In this document: positions 11,301-21,810 of the stretch, in pieces
How positions within the stretch are numbered: position 1 is the first letter of the stretch
Layout of the letters: every line of letters starts with the position of its first letter
From: Pagrus major
Lineage: Eukaryota > Chordata > Actinopteri > Spariformes > Sparidae
Reading direction: 5' to 3'
Length of the DNA stretch: 64,000 nt
Assembly (NCBI RefSeq): GCF_040436345.1
Contig: NC_133225.1
Location: 23,044,040 to 23,108,039 of the forward strand
Made by a program: the position numbers and the translations under genes
Notes under the pieces: model-generated
What the model saw: only the letters and a program-made list of their open reading frames with translations
The model's database searches: none
Told to the model about the DNA's origin: nothing

Positions 11301-14300
11301 ATGTCTTGAAAGCTGCACTGAGATGAAAAGACGGCTGGAACAAAGGGAGCGTGGTGAGACTGGACAAGGGGAGGGCAGGGATAATATGATAAAGCCAGTG
11401 CTTCGCTGCTTTAATCACAGCCTCTCTCCTGTCTGTAAAGCCCCCAAATTTTAATGTTCAAGATTATTTCTGCTCCTCATCGCCAAAACGTTTCATCCTG
11501 GTGGGGGCTATTCTTCTTCCTGCTTAAATTCATGGTCCCGCCATGAGCCTATGAAAATCAGCTCTGCACTCCTTTGAAATGTCATAATACAACATTTCTT
11601 CATAGCTCTCTCACAGTTCTTCGTAGTCAAAGCTGGACACTTGTTGACTGCAGTAATTTGACTTCTATCAATCTATTGTTGGTTTTGGTCTTTTAATGAG
11701 ATTTGTTGATAATAGGAAAAATATCAGCATGACCCGCTGATATTTTTCCTATTATCAACAAATCTCATAAAACATAGTTAAGTGTATCAATAAAATGGCT
11801 CAATAAAACATAGTTAAGTGTATCCAATGACAGAATACGTACATCCCATTGTAATCTACAATGTTTTATTGTTACAGTATCCTTATTTTCATTCTGTCTG
11901 GGACTGATGTTACAACTTAATCTCTAACTCTTTAGTCTGATATTAGGGTGTGTTATGCTAGTGGCAGCTAATGTAACCTTTAGAGGCTAGTCTTGTAGTC
12001 TTCAGTCCCATCTGACTCAATGGACGCCACTTGGGGTGATGTATCAGCCCTGACACAGCTCCCTCTGGAGCATTCCCCTTTAAAGTTGTTCTGTTTACAG
12101 TAAAGTCATATTCAAACCGATGCTTAAAATTTAAATATTTGTTAAATCTTTCCTCAGGTAGTGGAGGGTCTTATAAAAAAAAACAGAGTGGTGCTGTGAT
12201 GTGACATACACACCTCACAGTGGTCTCTGTAGAGCGTCTGCAGCTTCTTGATATCATTCATGTTGATGCGCTCAGGCAGAGGCTGGCTGCCCAAGTCAGG
12301 AGAGGGAAATGGAGGCAAGGTGTGAGCCGTATCTGGAAGAATGTAGACTGGTGTCAATCATTTCACTCACAGACACACAAACACACACACACGCTGGAGA
12401 CAGAAACTATGAATACTGTGACAACTGTATGGGTAGTGAATGTTAATTCAGAAACACATATGCTATCCTCCTTTATTCCCCATGATACCTCGGGTGAATT
12501 ATGCGTGCGACTTTATGTCACTTAACCGGAACCAGAGTTTCCCATGAAGATCTAGGTAACATCTTCATCAAGTGAATACTATTAACACTACAATTATTGC
12601 TTATCCCACTTAGGTGACGCTTCTAAAGCCCTGAAAGATATTGATTTTGTTCCACCGAGCAACAGAAATATTATCCAGAATTGTTTCCCCAATAACCTCC
12701 CAGGAAACTTGTGAATAATTGTCTCAAGAAACAAGATGGCTGACATCAAATACAATACAAATATGACAGTTATTACATGTGTTTATAATGTGTGTTTAAG
12801 TAAAGCCAACATGTGGTGGTCAAATATGATTCCACTGTGATTTAATCAGGGGGGGAAATCCTGTACCGTAACAGCAGAAAGAAATAGAAGTGATGAGGGT
12901 TTAAACCACTCGGCTGATTTAAGTGTGAAACAGTTGTTGTGGCAGCCAACCAGCTCTTGCCCTCACCGATGTACTGCTGGTGGTGTTGGCTCTGAGCAGC
13001 CACGGACTGCTCCGGGGTGCTGTTACAGTGCTGAGAGCTCCCACACAGGCTGTCAGACATACCGTCCACCTTCTGAAGAGGCTTGAACCTGTACAGACAG
13101 TAGAGGACAGGACATGTATGTCAGCTGGGTTTGAAATGGGTTTGTAAACCACATAGATAACTCCAAGGTAAAAACACCATCAACCAGAGTGTGGTTCATT
13201 CGTGAAATACCAGGGGTGTGTTTAAAAGGAAAACAACATTTGTAAACAGTTTGCAACATTATTCCTATTGGTGCATAATGTTTTCTTTTGAGCTATGTTT
13301 GCCTCAGTTTGTTGGGTGTGTCTGGGGTGAATACACAATGGAGCTGTGACCTACAGTGGACCTAAATAGACTGCTAAAAAAGATTAAGGGAACACTATCG
13401 TCACAGTATAACACCAAGGCAGTTAAACTTCAGGGATATCAATCTGTCAATTCAGGAAGCACAAGTGATTGTGAATCAATTTCACCTGCTTTGGTGCAAA
13501 TGAAAGTGACAACAGGTGCAATGGACAGGCAAAACCAAGACCACCACCAAGTCTGTATAAGGGAATCAATCCAGCAACAGGACTGGTATCTGCTCCTTTG
13601 TGTGAGGATGAACCTGAGGGGCACTGCCAGAGCCCTACAAAATGACATCTGGCAGGCTACTGGTGTGCATGTTTCTGACCAAACTGTCAGAAAAAGACTC
13701 AATGAGGGTGGCATGAGGGCCCAACGTCCTCTAGTGGGACCTCTGCTCACAGCTCAGCACCATGCAACTTGATTGTTATTCACGAGAGAACACCAGGATT
13801 GGCAGGTCCGCGATTGGCACCCCATTCTCTTCGCAGATGACAGCAGGTTCACACTGAGCACATGTGACAGGCGTGAAAGAGTCTGGAGACGCTGTGGTGA
13901 ACGTTATGCTGCCTGTAACATCATCCAGCATGACCAGTTTGGCGTAGGATCAGTGATGGTCCAGGGAGGCATATCCTTGGAGGGTCGCACAGACCTCCAT
14001 GTCATCGCCAACGGTACCCTGACTGCTGTTAAGTACCGGGATGAAATCTTAGAGTGATTGTCAGACCTTACGCTGGTGCAGTGGGCCCTGGGTTCCTCCT
14101 GGTGCAGGACAATGTGCAGCCTCATGTGGCCTATGTGGAGTATGTAGGCAGTTCCTGGATGACGAAGGCATTGATGACATTGACTGGCCCTCTTGTTCCC
14201 CTGACCTAAATCCAATTGAGCAACTATGGGCATCCGACGACAGCAAGTACGGTCACAGACTGTCCAGGAGCTCACTAATGCCCTGATCCAGGTCTGGGAG

Positions 14301-17300
14301 GAGATCCCCCAGGACACCATCCGCAGAGTCATCAGGAGCATGCCCAGACGTTGTAGGGAGTGCATACAGGCAGGTGGGGGCCATGTACACTACTGTGTCA
14401 CATTATGAGTTGCCGTGATAACATTCAAGTCAATTTTTTACTTTGATTTTCAGTGTGATTTTGAATCCAGCCCTCAGTGGGTTGATGATTTTGGTTTCCA
14501 TTGACCGTTGTTAGGTCATTTTGTTCACATAAAATTATACAATGTACATCAGTAAAAATGTTCAACTTGAATAATTTGTTCATCAAGATCTGATGTGTGT
14601 TTAGTGTTCCCTTAATTTTTTTTTGAGCAGTGTAGTATAAGTGTTGTGCATTTTGCATTACCATTACAAAGTGACTTAAAACCAGGCTGGAAAGAAGTGT
14701 CATGATAACCTCTCTGAAAATCTGCTTTTCACCTGTGACAGGTGTGGTCAGACGTGTGTTTTGTTGTAACTGTAGCCACGCCATACAATGATGTCTCACT
14801 GTACTGAAACACCCTGGAGAACACTTTGACATCAGTGCAGCAAGGTGAGACGTTCAACCACCAAAGTCAGCGACCACAAGACTCACAGGGGTGTTAAGTT
14901 ACACTTTACAACTTCAATTCAATTGTTTGCTTGCAATGTTCTGTGAGAATTAATCAGAACAGAACATACAGAAAAGCACTTATTTACCACAAATGCAGCT
15001 TGCACCAACAATAGGCAACAAGTGTTTTTATAAAAAAAATAAAATAAACAAAAACATGAAAACAGCCCTGTTCTAGTGTTTGGTTAAATGTCTTGCATTA
15101 TTAAGGGCAAGGAAAACCATAGGCAACCATGAAAGAATATGAAAGGGCCGGAGATAAAGAACTTTTAGTGGAGAGGGGGAGATGGAAGACGAAAGATAAA
15201 GCACAGCAAGCAGCAAAGTATGGGCGATGACAGTCAGGGATTTATCACCGGGTAAATACCATCAGTAGTAATAAGAATGATCTTCGTTCAAAAACACATA
15301 ACACTAACTGTTGCCAGATGAAAAAATTACCAACAAGATGGCATTTGATGAATAGAAACTTGTGACAAATGTGACAGCAAGACAAATGTAAAGGAGAGGG
15401 GAGGAGACAGGTCAAACTGGCAGACAGGGAGAGAGTGCTGACCTCTGTTTCTGGTGGACAGGCTGCTGCCTCATGGCCATGTACTGGGTGTCTTCCTGCA
15501 GCCGGTTGAGCGGTGAGTCTGGCTTCACCCGGATGCCATAGTAATGATACTTAGAGTTGCCTCTGGTAGATTCAGTGAGAGAAAAGCCAGAAACCAGTGA
15601 GGAGGGTAAGACTTGCCATCAGTGTAATCACTATCATTATCCTCTTCCATCAGCAAGTCTCTAATGCCTATAAGCATCATCATACTCGTCACATCTATAA
15701 TGGTTACATGATTACTGTTATCAGCATCATCTGCATCGGCAACAATCTCTTCCTGTTTGTACCTGGTGCCGAGGCGGCGGGTCCTCAGGCCCATGAACAC
15801 GGAGCGGATGAGCTTGCCGAAGGAGGCTGCATTGACCGGATCCAATTTCTGTTCCTGACAGTGCCGCAAGTAATGGTTATACAGGGAGCAGCGGGGCAGG
15901 CTCACTCCCTCCGCTGTCTCATAGTTGTCCAGCAGCCACTGCAGCTGAAAACACACAGAGAAGATGACAGTCACACAATAAGCGAGCCCCAATGGATAAA
16001 CTCTGCTCTGTGATAGTCACCTGGCCAGAAATGAAGTGCAGCGTCTCATTATCACATCAAAAGGTGGATGACACACACCACACACATCACATCACATGAC
16101 TACCTATTTTTGGAGGTTAAACACCAAAGAGACCATTGCACTCCTGCCGCGTCTACATTTAGGCTTATATTTTGGACTGAAGCAGTAAGAGACTACAGCA
16201 TGAAGAATGGCTGATTGAGTGAACACTCAAACATCTGAAGTGCTATTTATTCTTTTGACACATCTCCAAGACAGTCAATATTGAGGAGGAGACGTCATAG
16301 CTTTGTCTGTAACAGCGCAATCATAAAGAATTTGCATAAAAAGCTCAAATGACCAATTTGCAAATCAGATTTAAAGCAGATACTTGAATACTATTCATAC
16401 AAATGATGTGGAGATTGTGAGAAGACAGCTGAGGTTAAGAGTTGGAAAGTTTCAACCGAAAATTTAGAAAAATCTGGGTAGAAATACTACATGAATCTCA
16501 TTTAAATATCATTATAACTGAGTGACAGCCTCACAACAAGAGGAAAAGTTAATTGCAATACAATTTTGTGGAACTGAGTGCATGTCTTGGTGTATTTAGA
16601 GGTGAAATGAACAGAAATCTTGAAAAATCAATCAATTTAAGTTCATGCAGAGTATTAAGAAATATATACAAAATGCATTTAAAAGCAAAAAGTGACAGCA
16701 AACGCAAGTTCAGATCAAGTAGGGAAACTGATTGAGACAACTATGCGTGTCAGTGGGACAGTGCAGAAGGTAAGTAAAGCTAGCAGTAGGCAGTGTGCTC
16801 AACCTTGAAGAACACACTGCCTAAAGGTTCAGCTTTTATTTTATTTTTTGTTTGCTTTTTTCATTTTCTCTCATGTACTTTTCAAAAAAGTTCCTGGTTG
16901 ACTTACATGGCTGTTGAGCAGGCTGCTTTTGTGACTTGCAATTCCTTCAGACTTTTGGAGGTTTTCAATCGCCATTTCAAGCTAAAGAAGGACGAAGCAT
17001 GCAAAAAAAAAAAGTGGACACAGAAGAGGGAGGAGGCAGAAGAGTGAGAGAGATAGAAAACAAAAAGGGGACAGAAATAAGCAGGGGTATATGAAAAAAA
17101 CACACAGAAAAAAAAACAGATAAAGGAAATAAGACTGTTAGCGAGCAGCCAGATCTCTGCATTACCATTAAAATCAGTCAGTGTTGCAGCCAAATCCATT
17201 ATTGGCTGACAAAAGCATGCAAATCAAGGGACTCATAGGGTTAAGCTGCTCAGTGAAGGTTTGCGGTCAGACACTCTAATGTATGCAAATAGGAACCACA

Positions 17301-20300
17301 AACAGGGGCACAGGTCACGTCAAGTTTGGGGACACTAGGTCAACAATGCAAACCCCCACCCTGCTCCACCCTCATGATCTATGAATTTGACTAGAAGTCA
17401 GATGAGTGAGTTGTAACTGTGACATAAGCAAGAGTGCCATGGTATAAAACACACTGGCATATTATTCTGTCTTTGGACAACAGAAACATAATGGAGTCCA
17501 ACTGGCGTGCAAAGTGAATGACAAAACCAGGGACATTCTGTTGTGATGTAGAAGAAAATCAAGTCAAAAAGAAAAGATATGTGGTACTGCAGCCAAACTG
17601 GAGACACAGAAGAAAAGGAAAAAGAGGCAGGCAGCGTTCCAAGCCTTAAGAAGGCTCCCGAGGGCTCATGGCCAAATGGTAATGAGCCCCAGGGGTTGCT
17701 TTGTTTCACAGGCCGCTCAAGTGCCTGTGAAAACCTCTGAAACAAGGCAGCGCTGAATTATTTAAGCCAGTGTCCCGATTCTACAGGCTCTCTGCCCTGT
17801 ACTGCTCTGCTCTCTGTGTGTTACGGCAGAGCCGGGAGGCCCCAACTCAGGTTGCTGTAAACCCTGTGTGTCCCTGCCTGCCTTTCAGGCTTGTCCAGGA
17901 GCTTGGCCAGTCTGGACAGAGGCTCAGGTGGCAGTGATGACAGTTAGCGGCAGCATGCGCCTCACAGCACCATATGTTAATGGAGATCCCTGCTCAGTAA
18001 GCCTCGTTGTACTAAGAGTTAGTTACATTCTTAAGAGAATAAAAACTATAATTTGGAATAGCAGGTGAGAAAAGACAAAACATCCCCAGGTGTATTAGCT
18101 CAGTAATCAGTCGTAAGTGGGCGTAAACCTCTGAATTACAGTTTGTTTGTTTTGCTGACTCCTTTATCCCTTTCTGTTGGAAAAGCACCACAGAAACATC
18201 GGTATGGGTGTTGCTCACCATAGCTGAGGAGGAGCGAGATGAGTGTGATATGTGGTTGCGGCTTCCCTCCATACATCCTCCATGGATCAGGTAGGTGCTG
18301 CCGCTGGAAATGATGTGGCTGCTGCCTACGTCCATAGCGATGCCCACCATGCCATGAGGGGGCACCCCGCCACTGGCAGAGGAGACCACCGTGGTAACGT
18401 GAGCTCCACCGGCCTGTGAGTCAAAGTAGGTTCCCCCACCGCTCTGCCCATACAGCTGAGCCTCGGGGTTGTAGGAGTAGGCTGTTCGGCTGGGGACAAA
18501 TCATTGAAATTAGCATGCAGTGATGTCATTCAATGATGATAAAGAACATTTATAATTTTGTGATTTTCACTTCTTTGTGCAAAGCAACAAGACATAATCT
18601 TGTTTACACAAACAACAATATATCTGATGTAATCAAAATATTTGGTAATGCTGGAGGGAAACCAAACTTCAAATTGTGGGAAAGAACATCCGTTTGGCTT
18701 CAATTACTTGTGTTGAAAAGAGACATTTTAAAAGCAGTTGGATATTAAATTGATGAGAAAAGTGGTCTGGAAAGTCTTATTTGTCATTGGGCTTTTCATC
18801 CAGCACCTATTCATACTTAATTCAAGATGACTCTGCATTTGGAGTGGAGCCAAATATCATGCACGGTGCTGTATCAATTTCATTTGAAAAGCAAAAATGT
18901 TTTACAGCATTTTAGTTAGTGGCAATTTTTTACTTTAATACAAATTCTGAACAAAAATAATGTGTTTAAATCCCACAAATATGGGCAATATTAACGCATG
19001 TTTTACCACATTTACATATGTAAACCAAATCACACATGTATTAAATGGGGCAGTTGACACCAAAAATTCAAAAATAATTATTTTCGTCTTACTTCAGAGC
19101 TATCTATCAATCTAGATTGTTTTGGTGCGAGCTGCCACGTTTCGGAGATTTCAGCAATAGAGAAAAAAAACATGTACCATATTCCTTTGTTATAATTGTG
19201 GGGCAAGGTAACATTGCTTACATAGTTCCATTGGGGTAAACAGTCTCTCCACTCTCTCCTACATATTGGACCTGGGATGGGTAGACATGTTGCACCTGCT
19301 GCACCTACAGAGAGGCCACAGGAAACAGGAAATCAAAGCAGGAAAAGGAAAATATCTATTCATGCTTCTGTATTTGTATAAATTTAAGTCAAACTGCAAC
19401 TGCAATTGTAATGGAAACTGACTCTTTTTAGTATATAAGTACTGCACAAAATAAAAATATTTCCTTGTGGGTGCAGGCATGTGCACACTTATTACAGTGT
19501 GTGCATGAAGTGCAGTGGAAAAAGTCTGTACACCCCCTAGTTTTTTAATAATTACTTGTTACATTGCATTAAAAAGCCTATTGTTTCCAGATTTACCAAG
19601 GTTCTATTATATATAAAGTGTTAAAAAAAGGAGTTTATTTCAAATGGGGATCAGGAGTAAAAGTGATTAGGAACAATGCTGGATGATTAAAATGTATATT
19701 TTCCCTGTAATTTAAAAACAAAGTTGGTTAAATCATAATTGAAGTTATTTAAGCTTGAGCGGATAAAAAATATACATGTCGTTTAATAAAGACAAACATC
19801 ACGACTGGTAATGAATTCTGTACTGAAGCATAAAACTGGTGAAAAGCAGGTTGTAAAACTGTCCATCTGCTATTGGCTGAACTCGCGGCATGTGACCTGG
19901 AAATATAAAAAACTGGTACCTAAGACAAGCTACTAACAGGTTCAGTTCAGCTCCTGATTTTCATCATTAGACACTTGACATCACACAGATTTTGTGTTGG
20001 GATTTGGTTCAAGCCCCCAGAATCACAATTTCCCCTGGGGACCCAGAGAAGACTTTTTGCCACAGATATCATCACAAAAGAAGGAGCTGTAAACCTAAGA
20101 AAATCCTGGTCATCAGATTTAATAATATGTATTAACAGTTTTATTCAGATGTCATTTTCATGTTTTCCATGAAACATGGCTACCTATGTTGCAGTGGGCC
20201 AGGCTCAGCCAGAGAAAGACACTTTCGCACACCTATTAGGAGCACAGGAAGCAGGAGGAACATTTTGAAGCATGCCCTGGAAAAGCAGCTTTCAGTGGAA

Positions 20301-21563
20301 TGAATGGGCTGCCATGTTTGAGATCTTCACTAAGTGTTTTAACACAAACACAGTTTGGTTACTGCTTAACTTGTTTACTGTCTCATGTGTCAGTTGAAGG
20401 CCAAACCTACGACGCCCCAGTCCCAGTTATTATTTAACTTGAAAGTGAATTTTGACATGAAAAGTAGATCAAATATTTGTAAGTGATGCAAATAAGCCCT
20501 GGTGTGATTATTTAGCCAAAACTAGATTATATTTATTTGAGTTTATAGAAATAAATTCAATCATCTTGTTACTTTATGGAAAAATCGGTCTCTGACTCAG
20601 TCACAAAAGTCAAAATAATTTAATTTTAATAAAAATTGTTTAACGTCAAGGGGTGTACAAGTATTTTCACAGCACTATGTACAGTACTGTGTACCTGCTG
20701 AGGGACCTGTTGAACCCTGGGTACTGAAAGCTGTTGTACTTGTCCTCCCTTCTGAGCTGAGCCTGTGGCTTGAACCAGCACCCTCTGTGTGGATACAAGA
20801 CATAACTCAATTACATAGGTATGCACGTACAACCACATCCATACATGCATACATCATTGTTAACATATGACAGCCGACACAACATGAGCACATATATCAA
20901 CAAATGCCCCCCTGAAAACTGAAGATAGTGCAGATAGATTTGTGAGTATAGCACGGCACTTCATTTACTCCTCTTATTACAGAGTGTATTATTGTAACAC
21001 AAGTTCAGACTGTGTTCTATAGATCTACAGCACTGTTATTTTTCTAAAGCTTCAATGGTTGTGGTTAAATGGATGTGCTGGTCCAATAAAGCAGGGAGAA
21101 GTTATTGCAGAAGCTAGTCAATACAAGAGGCATCTGTTGGCAGAGTGAATAGGTGGCAGCTTCAGTTGCTGACAATTCACAAACTGGAACCACCATTAAA
21201 AACATTTTTATTTATTACAGCTGCTGCATGGAACAGTGAACTGTGAATGCTTCCAGGAGAGGTTCGGTTTTCAAAATGTTCTACTTTTTCTGGCACCATG
21301 CATAAGCACTAATATAGCGAGTAGCTGGTCTGATTTTGAAAATAACTAGTATTTTACACATTTGGAGTGAAATAGGATGGAACAGTTATGTCGTCACAGA
21401 CTTTCCCCATTTGTCCGGTCATTACAGTGGCAGCAGGATAGAGGTGGTACGCTACCTGCTGGGAGGCTGGGACAGGCTGTACCACAGGAGCCTGAGCTGA
21501 TGAGGATGTCCGCAGTGCTGCCACGCTGGGCGTAGTGTCCGACCCTCCCTCTGAGCTCTGCAT
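5258..21563 (-). CDS. rfx2: RFX2 winged-helix transcription factor, complete coding sequence (17 exons)
   Basis: Seventeen minus-strand exons, listed separately below, join in frame to 736 codons, close to human RFX2 (about 720 residues). Every junction has a GT donor and AG acceptor and every phase matches. RFX2 is a nuclear factor that dimerises and binds X-box sites to activate ciliary, multiciliated-cell and spermatogenesis genes. Visible domains are a Gln/Pro-rich N-terminal activation region (about 1-185), the RFX DNA-binding domain (about 210-290, with [20 protein letters not shown] and [15 protein letters not shown]), then the conserved B, C and dimerisation regions (about 380-680, with [20 protein letters not shown] and [20 protein letters not shown]). 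The C-terminal VKRER fits RFX2/RFX3. RFX2 is preferred over RFX1 and RFX3 because acsbg2 lies next door, as in human. The start ATG at 21563 gives MQSSEGGSD, like human RFX2. No frameshift or missing exon was seen. Confidence 0.93.
5707..5955. repeat. dispersed fish repeat, copy 1
   Basis: The text from ACAACCCTGTTTCCAAACAG through AAATAAAAACAGAATGCAAT and CAAACTGATAAACTTTGTTA follows a short, abundant repeat I recall from many teleost genomes. It lies in the last rfx2 intron. Its superfamily is uncertain to me. Confidence 0.55.
6629..6671 (-). CDS. rfx2: rfx2 coding exon 16 (residues 683-696)
   Basis: A 43-base exon encoding [14 protein letters not shown], between a CTCAG acceptor and a GTATGC donor. 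It matches the FNDLASLSLTLL-type segment of RFX2 by position and pattern. Confidence 0.85.
6763..6916 (-). CDS. rfx2: rfx2 coding exon 15 (residues 631-682)
   Basis: Encodes [20 protein letters not shown], then [20 protein letters not shown] and [11 protein letters not shown], the most conserved part of the RFX dimerisation domain. Phase 0 donor. Confidence 0.96.
7044..7252 (-). CDS. rfx2: rfx2 coding exon 14 (residues 562-630)
   Basis: Encodes [20 protein letters not shown], then [20 protein letters not shown] and [15 protein letters not shown]. It ends AG in a split Ser codon. Confidence 0.95.
7402..7551 (-). CDS. rfx2: rfx2 coding exon 13 (residues 512-561)
   Basis: Encodes [20 protein letters not shown] then [16 protein letters not shown] and RVDFANVQ, phase 0 at both ends. 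This is core dimerisation-region sequence. Confidence 0.95.
7770..7867 (-). CDS. rfx2: rfx2 coding exon 12 (residues 479-511)
   Basis: Encodes [18 protein letters not shown] then [14 protein letters not shown], ending AAG before GTAACA. A 27-bp inverted repeat lies about 70 bp upstream of its acceptor. Confidence 0.93.
7937..8013. repeat. near-perfect 27-bp inverted repeat (hairpin)
   Basis: Arms at 7937-7963 and 7987-8013 are reverse complements with one mismatch, separated by 23 bases. It lies in the rfx2 intron just upstream of exon 12, so it would be transcribed as a hairpin in the pre-mRNA. Confidence 0.85.
8748..9060. repeat. dispersed fish repeat, copy 2 of the same family
   Basis: Begins ACAACCCTGATTCCAAAACA and continues with ATATATTTAATTGAAAACAG, paralleling the copy near 5.7 kb and in the same orientation. 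It lies in the rfx2 intron between exons 11 and 12 and is diverged. Confidence 0.55.
9246..9397 (-). CDS. rfx2: rfx2 coding exon 11 (residues 428-478)
   Basis: Encodes [17 protein letters not shown], then [20 protein letters not shown] and PDVLRPVP. The donor is CCCA before GTCAGT, with exon 12 finishing a Ser codon. Confidence 0.93.
9583..9695 (-). CDS. rfx2: rfx2 coding exon 10 (residues 391-427)
   Basis: Encodes [18 protein letters not shown] then [19 protein letters not shown]. The [15 protein letters not shown] stretch is strongly conserved in RFX1-3. It ends AG in a split Ser codon. Confidence 0.93.
9711..9785. repeat. purine-rich (GGGA)n-like low-complexity tract
   Basis: Repeated GGGAGGGAGG and GAGAGGGAGG units on the plus strand, polypyrimidine on the rfx2 sense strand. 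It sits immediately upstream of the exon 10 acceptor, so it extends that exon's polypyrimidine tract. Confidence 0.8.
10526..10564. promoter_or_regulatory. pair of X-box (RFX-binding) motifs in an rfx2 intron
   Basis: GTTGCCATGACAAC at 10526-10539 is one base off the classical X-box. GTTGCCCCGGGCAAC at 10550-10564 is a palindrome with 7-bp arms and one central base. They are 10 bp apart, in the intron between rfx2 exons 9 and 10. RFX dimers bind such sites; binding here is inferred from sequence only. Confidence 0.5.
11696..11768. repeat. perfect 33-bp inverted repeat with 7-nt loop
   Basis: Arms 11696-11728 and 11736-11768 are exact reverse complements around the spacer ATGACCC. It lies in the rfx2 intron between exons 9 and 10. 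A 20-bp direct repeat (AAAACATAGTTAAGTGTATC) follows at 11770 and about 11807. Confidence 0.9.
12214..12332 (-). CDS. rfx2: rfx2 coding exon 9, B region (residues 351-390)
   Basis: Encodes [17 protein letters not shown] and [16 protein letters not shown], ending GAG before GTGTGT. Corresponds to the FP.FP.PDLG segment ahead of the dimerisation module. Confidence 0.9.
12967..13088 (-). CDS. rfx2: rfx2 coding exon 8 (residues 310-350)
   Basis: Encodes [18 protein letters not shown] then [20 protein letters not shown]. The STPEQ...QSQHHQQYI motif is characteristic of RFX2/3. It ends in phase 1. Confidence 0.9.
13366..14636 (+). mobile_element. Tc1-like transposon, about 1.27 kb, degenerate
   Basis: Terminal inverted repeats of about 28 bp share ATTAAGGGAACACT and a CTGCT-type outer end (left about 13367-13395, right about 14603-14635). 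A broken Tc1-type transposase lies between them in the same orientation. It sits in the rfx2 intron between exons 7 and 8, antisense to rfx2. The ends fit insertion at TA, but I cannot fix the duplication exactly. Confidence 0.85.
13500..14408 (+). pseudogene. Tc1-family (DDE) transposase pseudogene
   Basis: Consecutive fragments in shifting frames resemble a Tc1-like transposase. The N-terminal part reads [20 protein letters not shown] and [17 protein letters not shown]. The catalytic part has [11 protein letters not shown] (first Asp), QDNVQPHVA (second Asp) and DLNPIEQLW (third acidic residue). The first frame stops at 13770-13772, another shift follows near 14050, and a further shift comes after PIEQLW near 14225. 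The gene is broken and cannot make the enzyme as it stands. Confidence 0.85.
15443..15562 (-). CDS. rfx2: rfx2 coding exon 7, end of DNA-binding domain (270-309)
   Basis: Encodes [18 protein letters not shown] then [19 protein letters not shown]. The KYHYYGIR motif is the winged-helix wing that contacts the X-box. It ends AG in a split Arg codon. Confidence 0.95.
15763..15944 (-). CDS. rfx2: rfx2 coding exon 6, first part of RFX DNA-binding domain (210-269)
   Basis: Begins [18 protein letters not shown] and runs through [20 protein letters not shown] to [14 protein letters not shown]. It ends AG before GTACAA; exon 7 completes the Arg codon. Confidence 0.95.
16907..16981 (-). CDS. rfx2: rfx2 coding exon 5, in-frame cassette (residues 185-209)
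   Basis: Seventy-five bases, phase 0 on both sides, with a TTTAG acceptor and GTAAGT donor. It encodes [18 protein letters not shown] and then SSLLNSH. The match to the equivalent vertebrate RFX2 segment is close. Exon 4 can also join exon 6 in frame, so it can be skipped without breaking the protein; vertebrate RFX2 isoforms differ at this point. Confidence 0.9.
18219..18489 (-). CDS. rfx2: rfx2 coding exon 4 (residues 94-184)
   Basis: Begins [16 protein letters not shown], includes [18 protein letters not shown] and YLIHGG, and ends HTSRSS-like HSSRSSSAM in phase 0 before GTGAGC. This is the rest of the N-terminal activation region before the DNA-binding domain. Confidence 0.9.
19222..19304 (-). 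CDS. rfx2: rfx2 coding exon 3 (residues 67-93)
   Basis: Encodes [15 protein letters not shown] then [12 protein letters not shown]. It ends AT before GTAAGC, and the split codon ATC is finished by exon 4. The [17 protein letters not shown] motif is shared by RFX1-3. Confidence 0.88.
19509..20676. mobile_element. inverted-repeat element, about 1.17 kb, probably non-autonomous
   Basis: The left end AGTGCAGTGGAAAA...TGTACACCCC is matched by the reverse complement of the right end (GGGGTGTACAAG...CACAGCACT). The ends resemble Tc1/mariner-type terminal repeats. I find no transposase frame inside. It fills most of the rfx2 intron between exons 2 and 3 and stops 18 bp from the exon 2 donor. Confidence 0.6.
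20695..20784 (-). CDS. rfx2: rfx2 coding exon 2 (residues 37-66)
   Basis: Ninety bases, phase 0 at both ends, from RVLVQATGS to PRVQQVPQQ. The Gln-rich text matches the N-terminal activation region of RFX2. A terminal-inverted-repeat element ends only 18 bp past its donor. Confidence 0.9.
21456..21563 (-). CDS. rfx2: rfx2 coding exon 1 (residues 1-36)
   Basis: Encodes [20 protein letters not shown] and on to PVPASQQ, ending CAG before GTAGCG. An acceptor (CAACCCAG) lies one base before the ATG, so at least one non-coding exon must lie upstream. A second in-frame ATG seven codons further upstream (21584) would fall inside the intron if this acceptor is used. Confidence 0.85.
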
Positions 21564-21810
21564 GCTGGGTTGCAGGGGAGACATTAAGAATTAGAGAAAA
21601 GACATGAGTCGGGTAACAGGTAACACTGAAGCTTAAGAGAAAATAATAAAAGCACACACACACGTCTGTGATCATGTCAGGTCTGTGAGCCTGGTTTAAT
21701 TCGGGCAAATGCTCTGCATGCTGGGTTGCAGGGGAGACATTAAGAATTAGAGAAAAGACATGAGTCGGGTAACAGGTAACACTGAAGCTTAAGAGAAAAT
21801 AATAAAAGCA
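21555..21810. repeat. 156-bp tandem duplication covering the rfx2 start-codon splice acceptor
   Basis: Bases 21555-21654 recur identically at 21711-21810, an offset of 156 bp. The copied unit carries the CAACCCAG acceptor, the ATG and the first three codons of rfx2. The part between the copies holds a short (CA)n and a cassette also found at 24939. Perfect identity over 100 bp implies a recent event. Confidence 0.92.

Noticed and set aside
13904..14365. 153-codon minus-strand frame
   Set aside because: It is the antisense shadow of the Tc1 transposase remnant.
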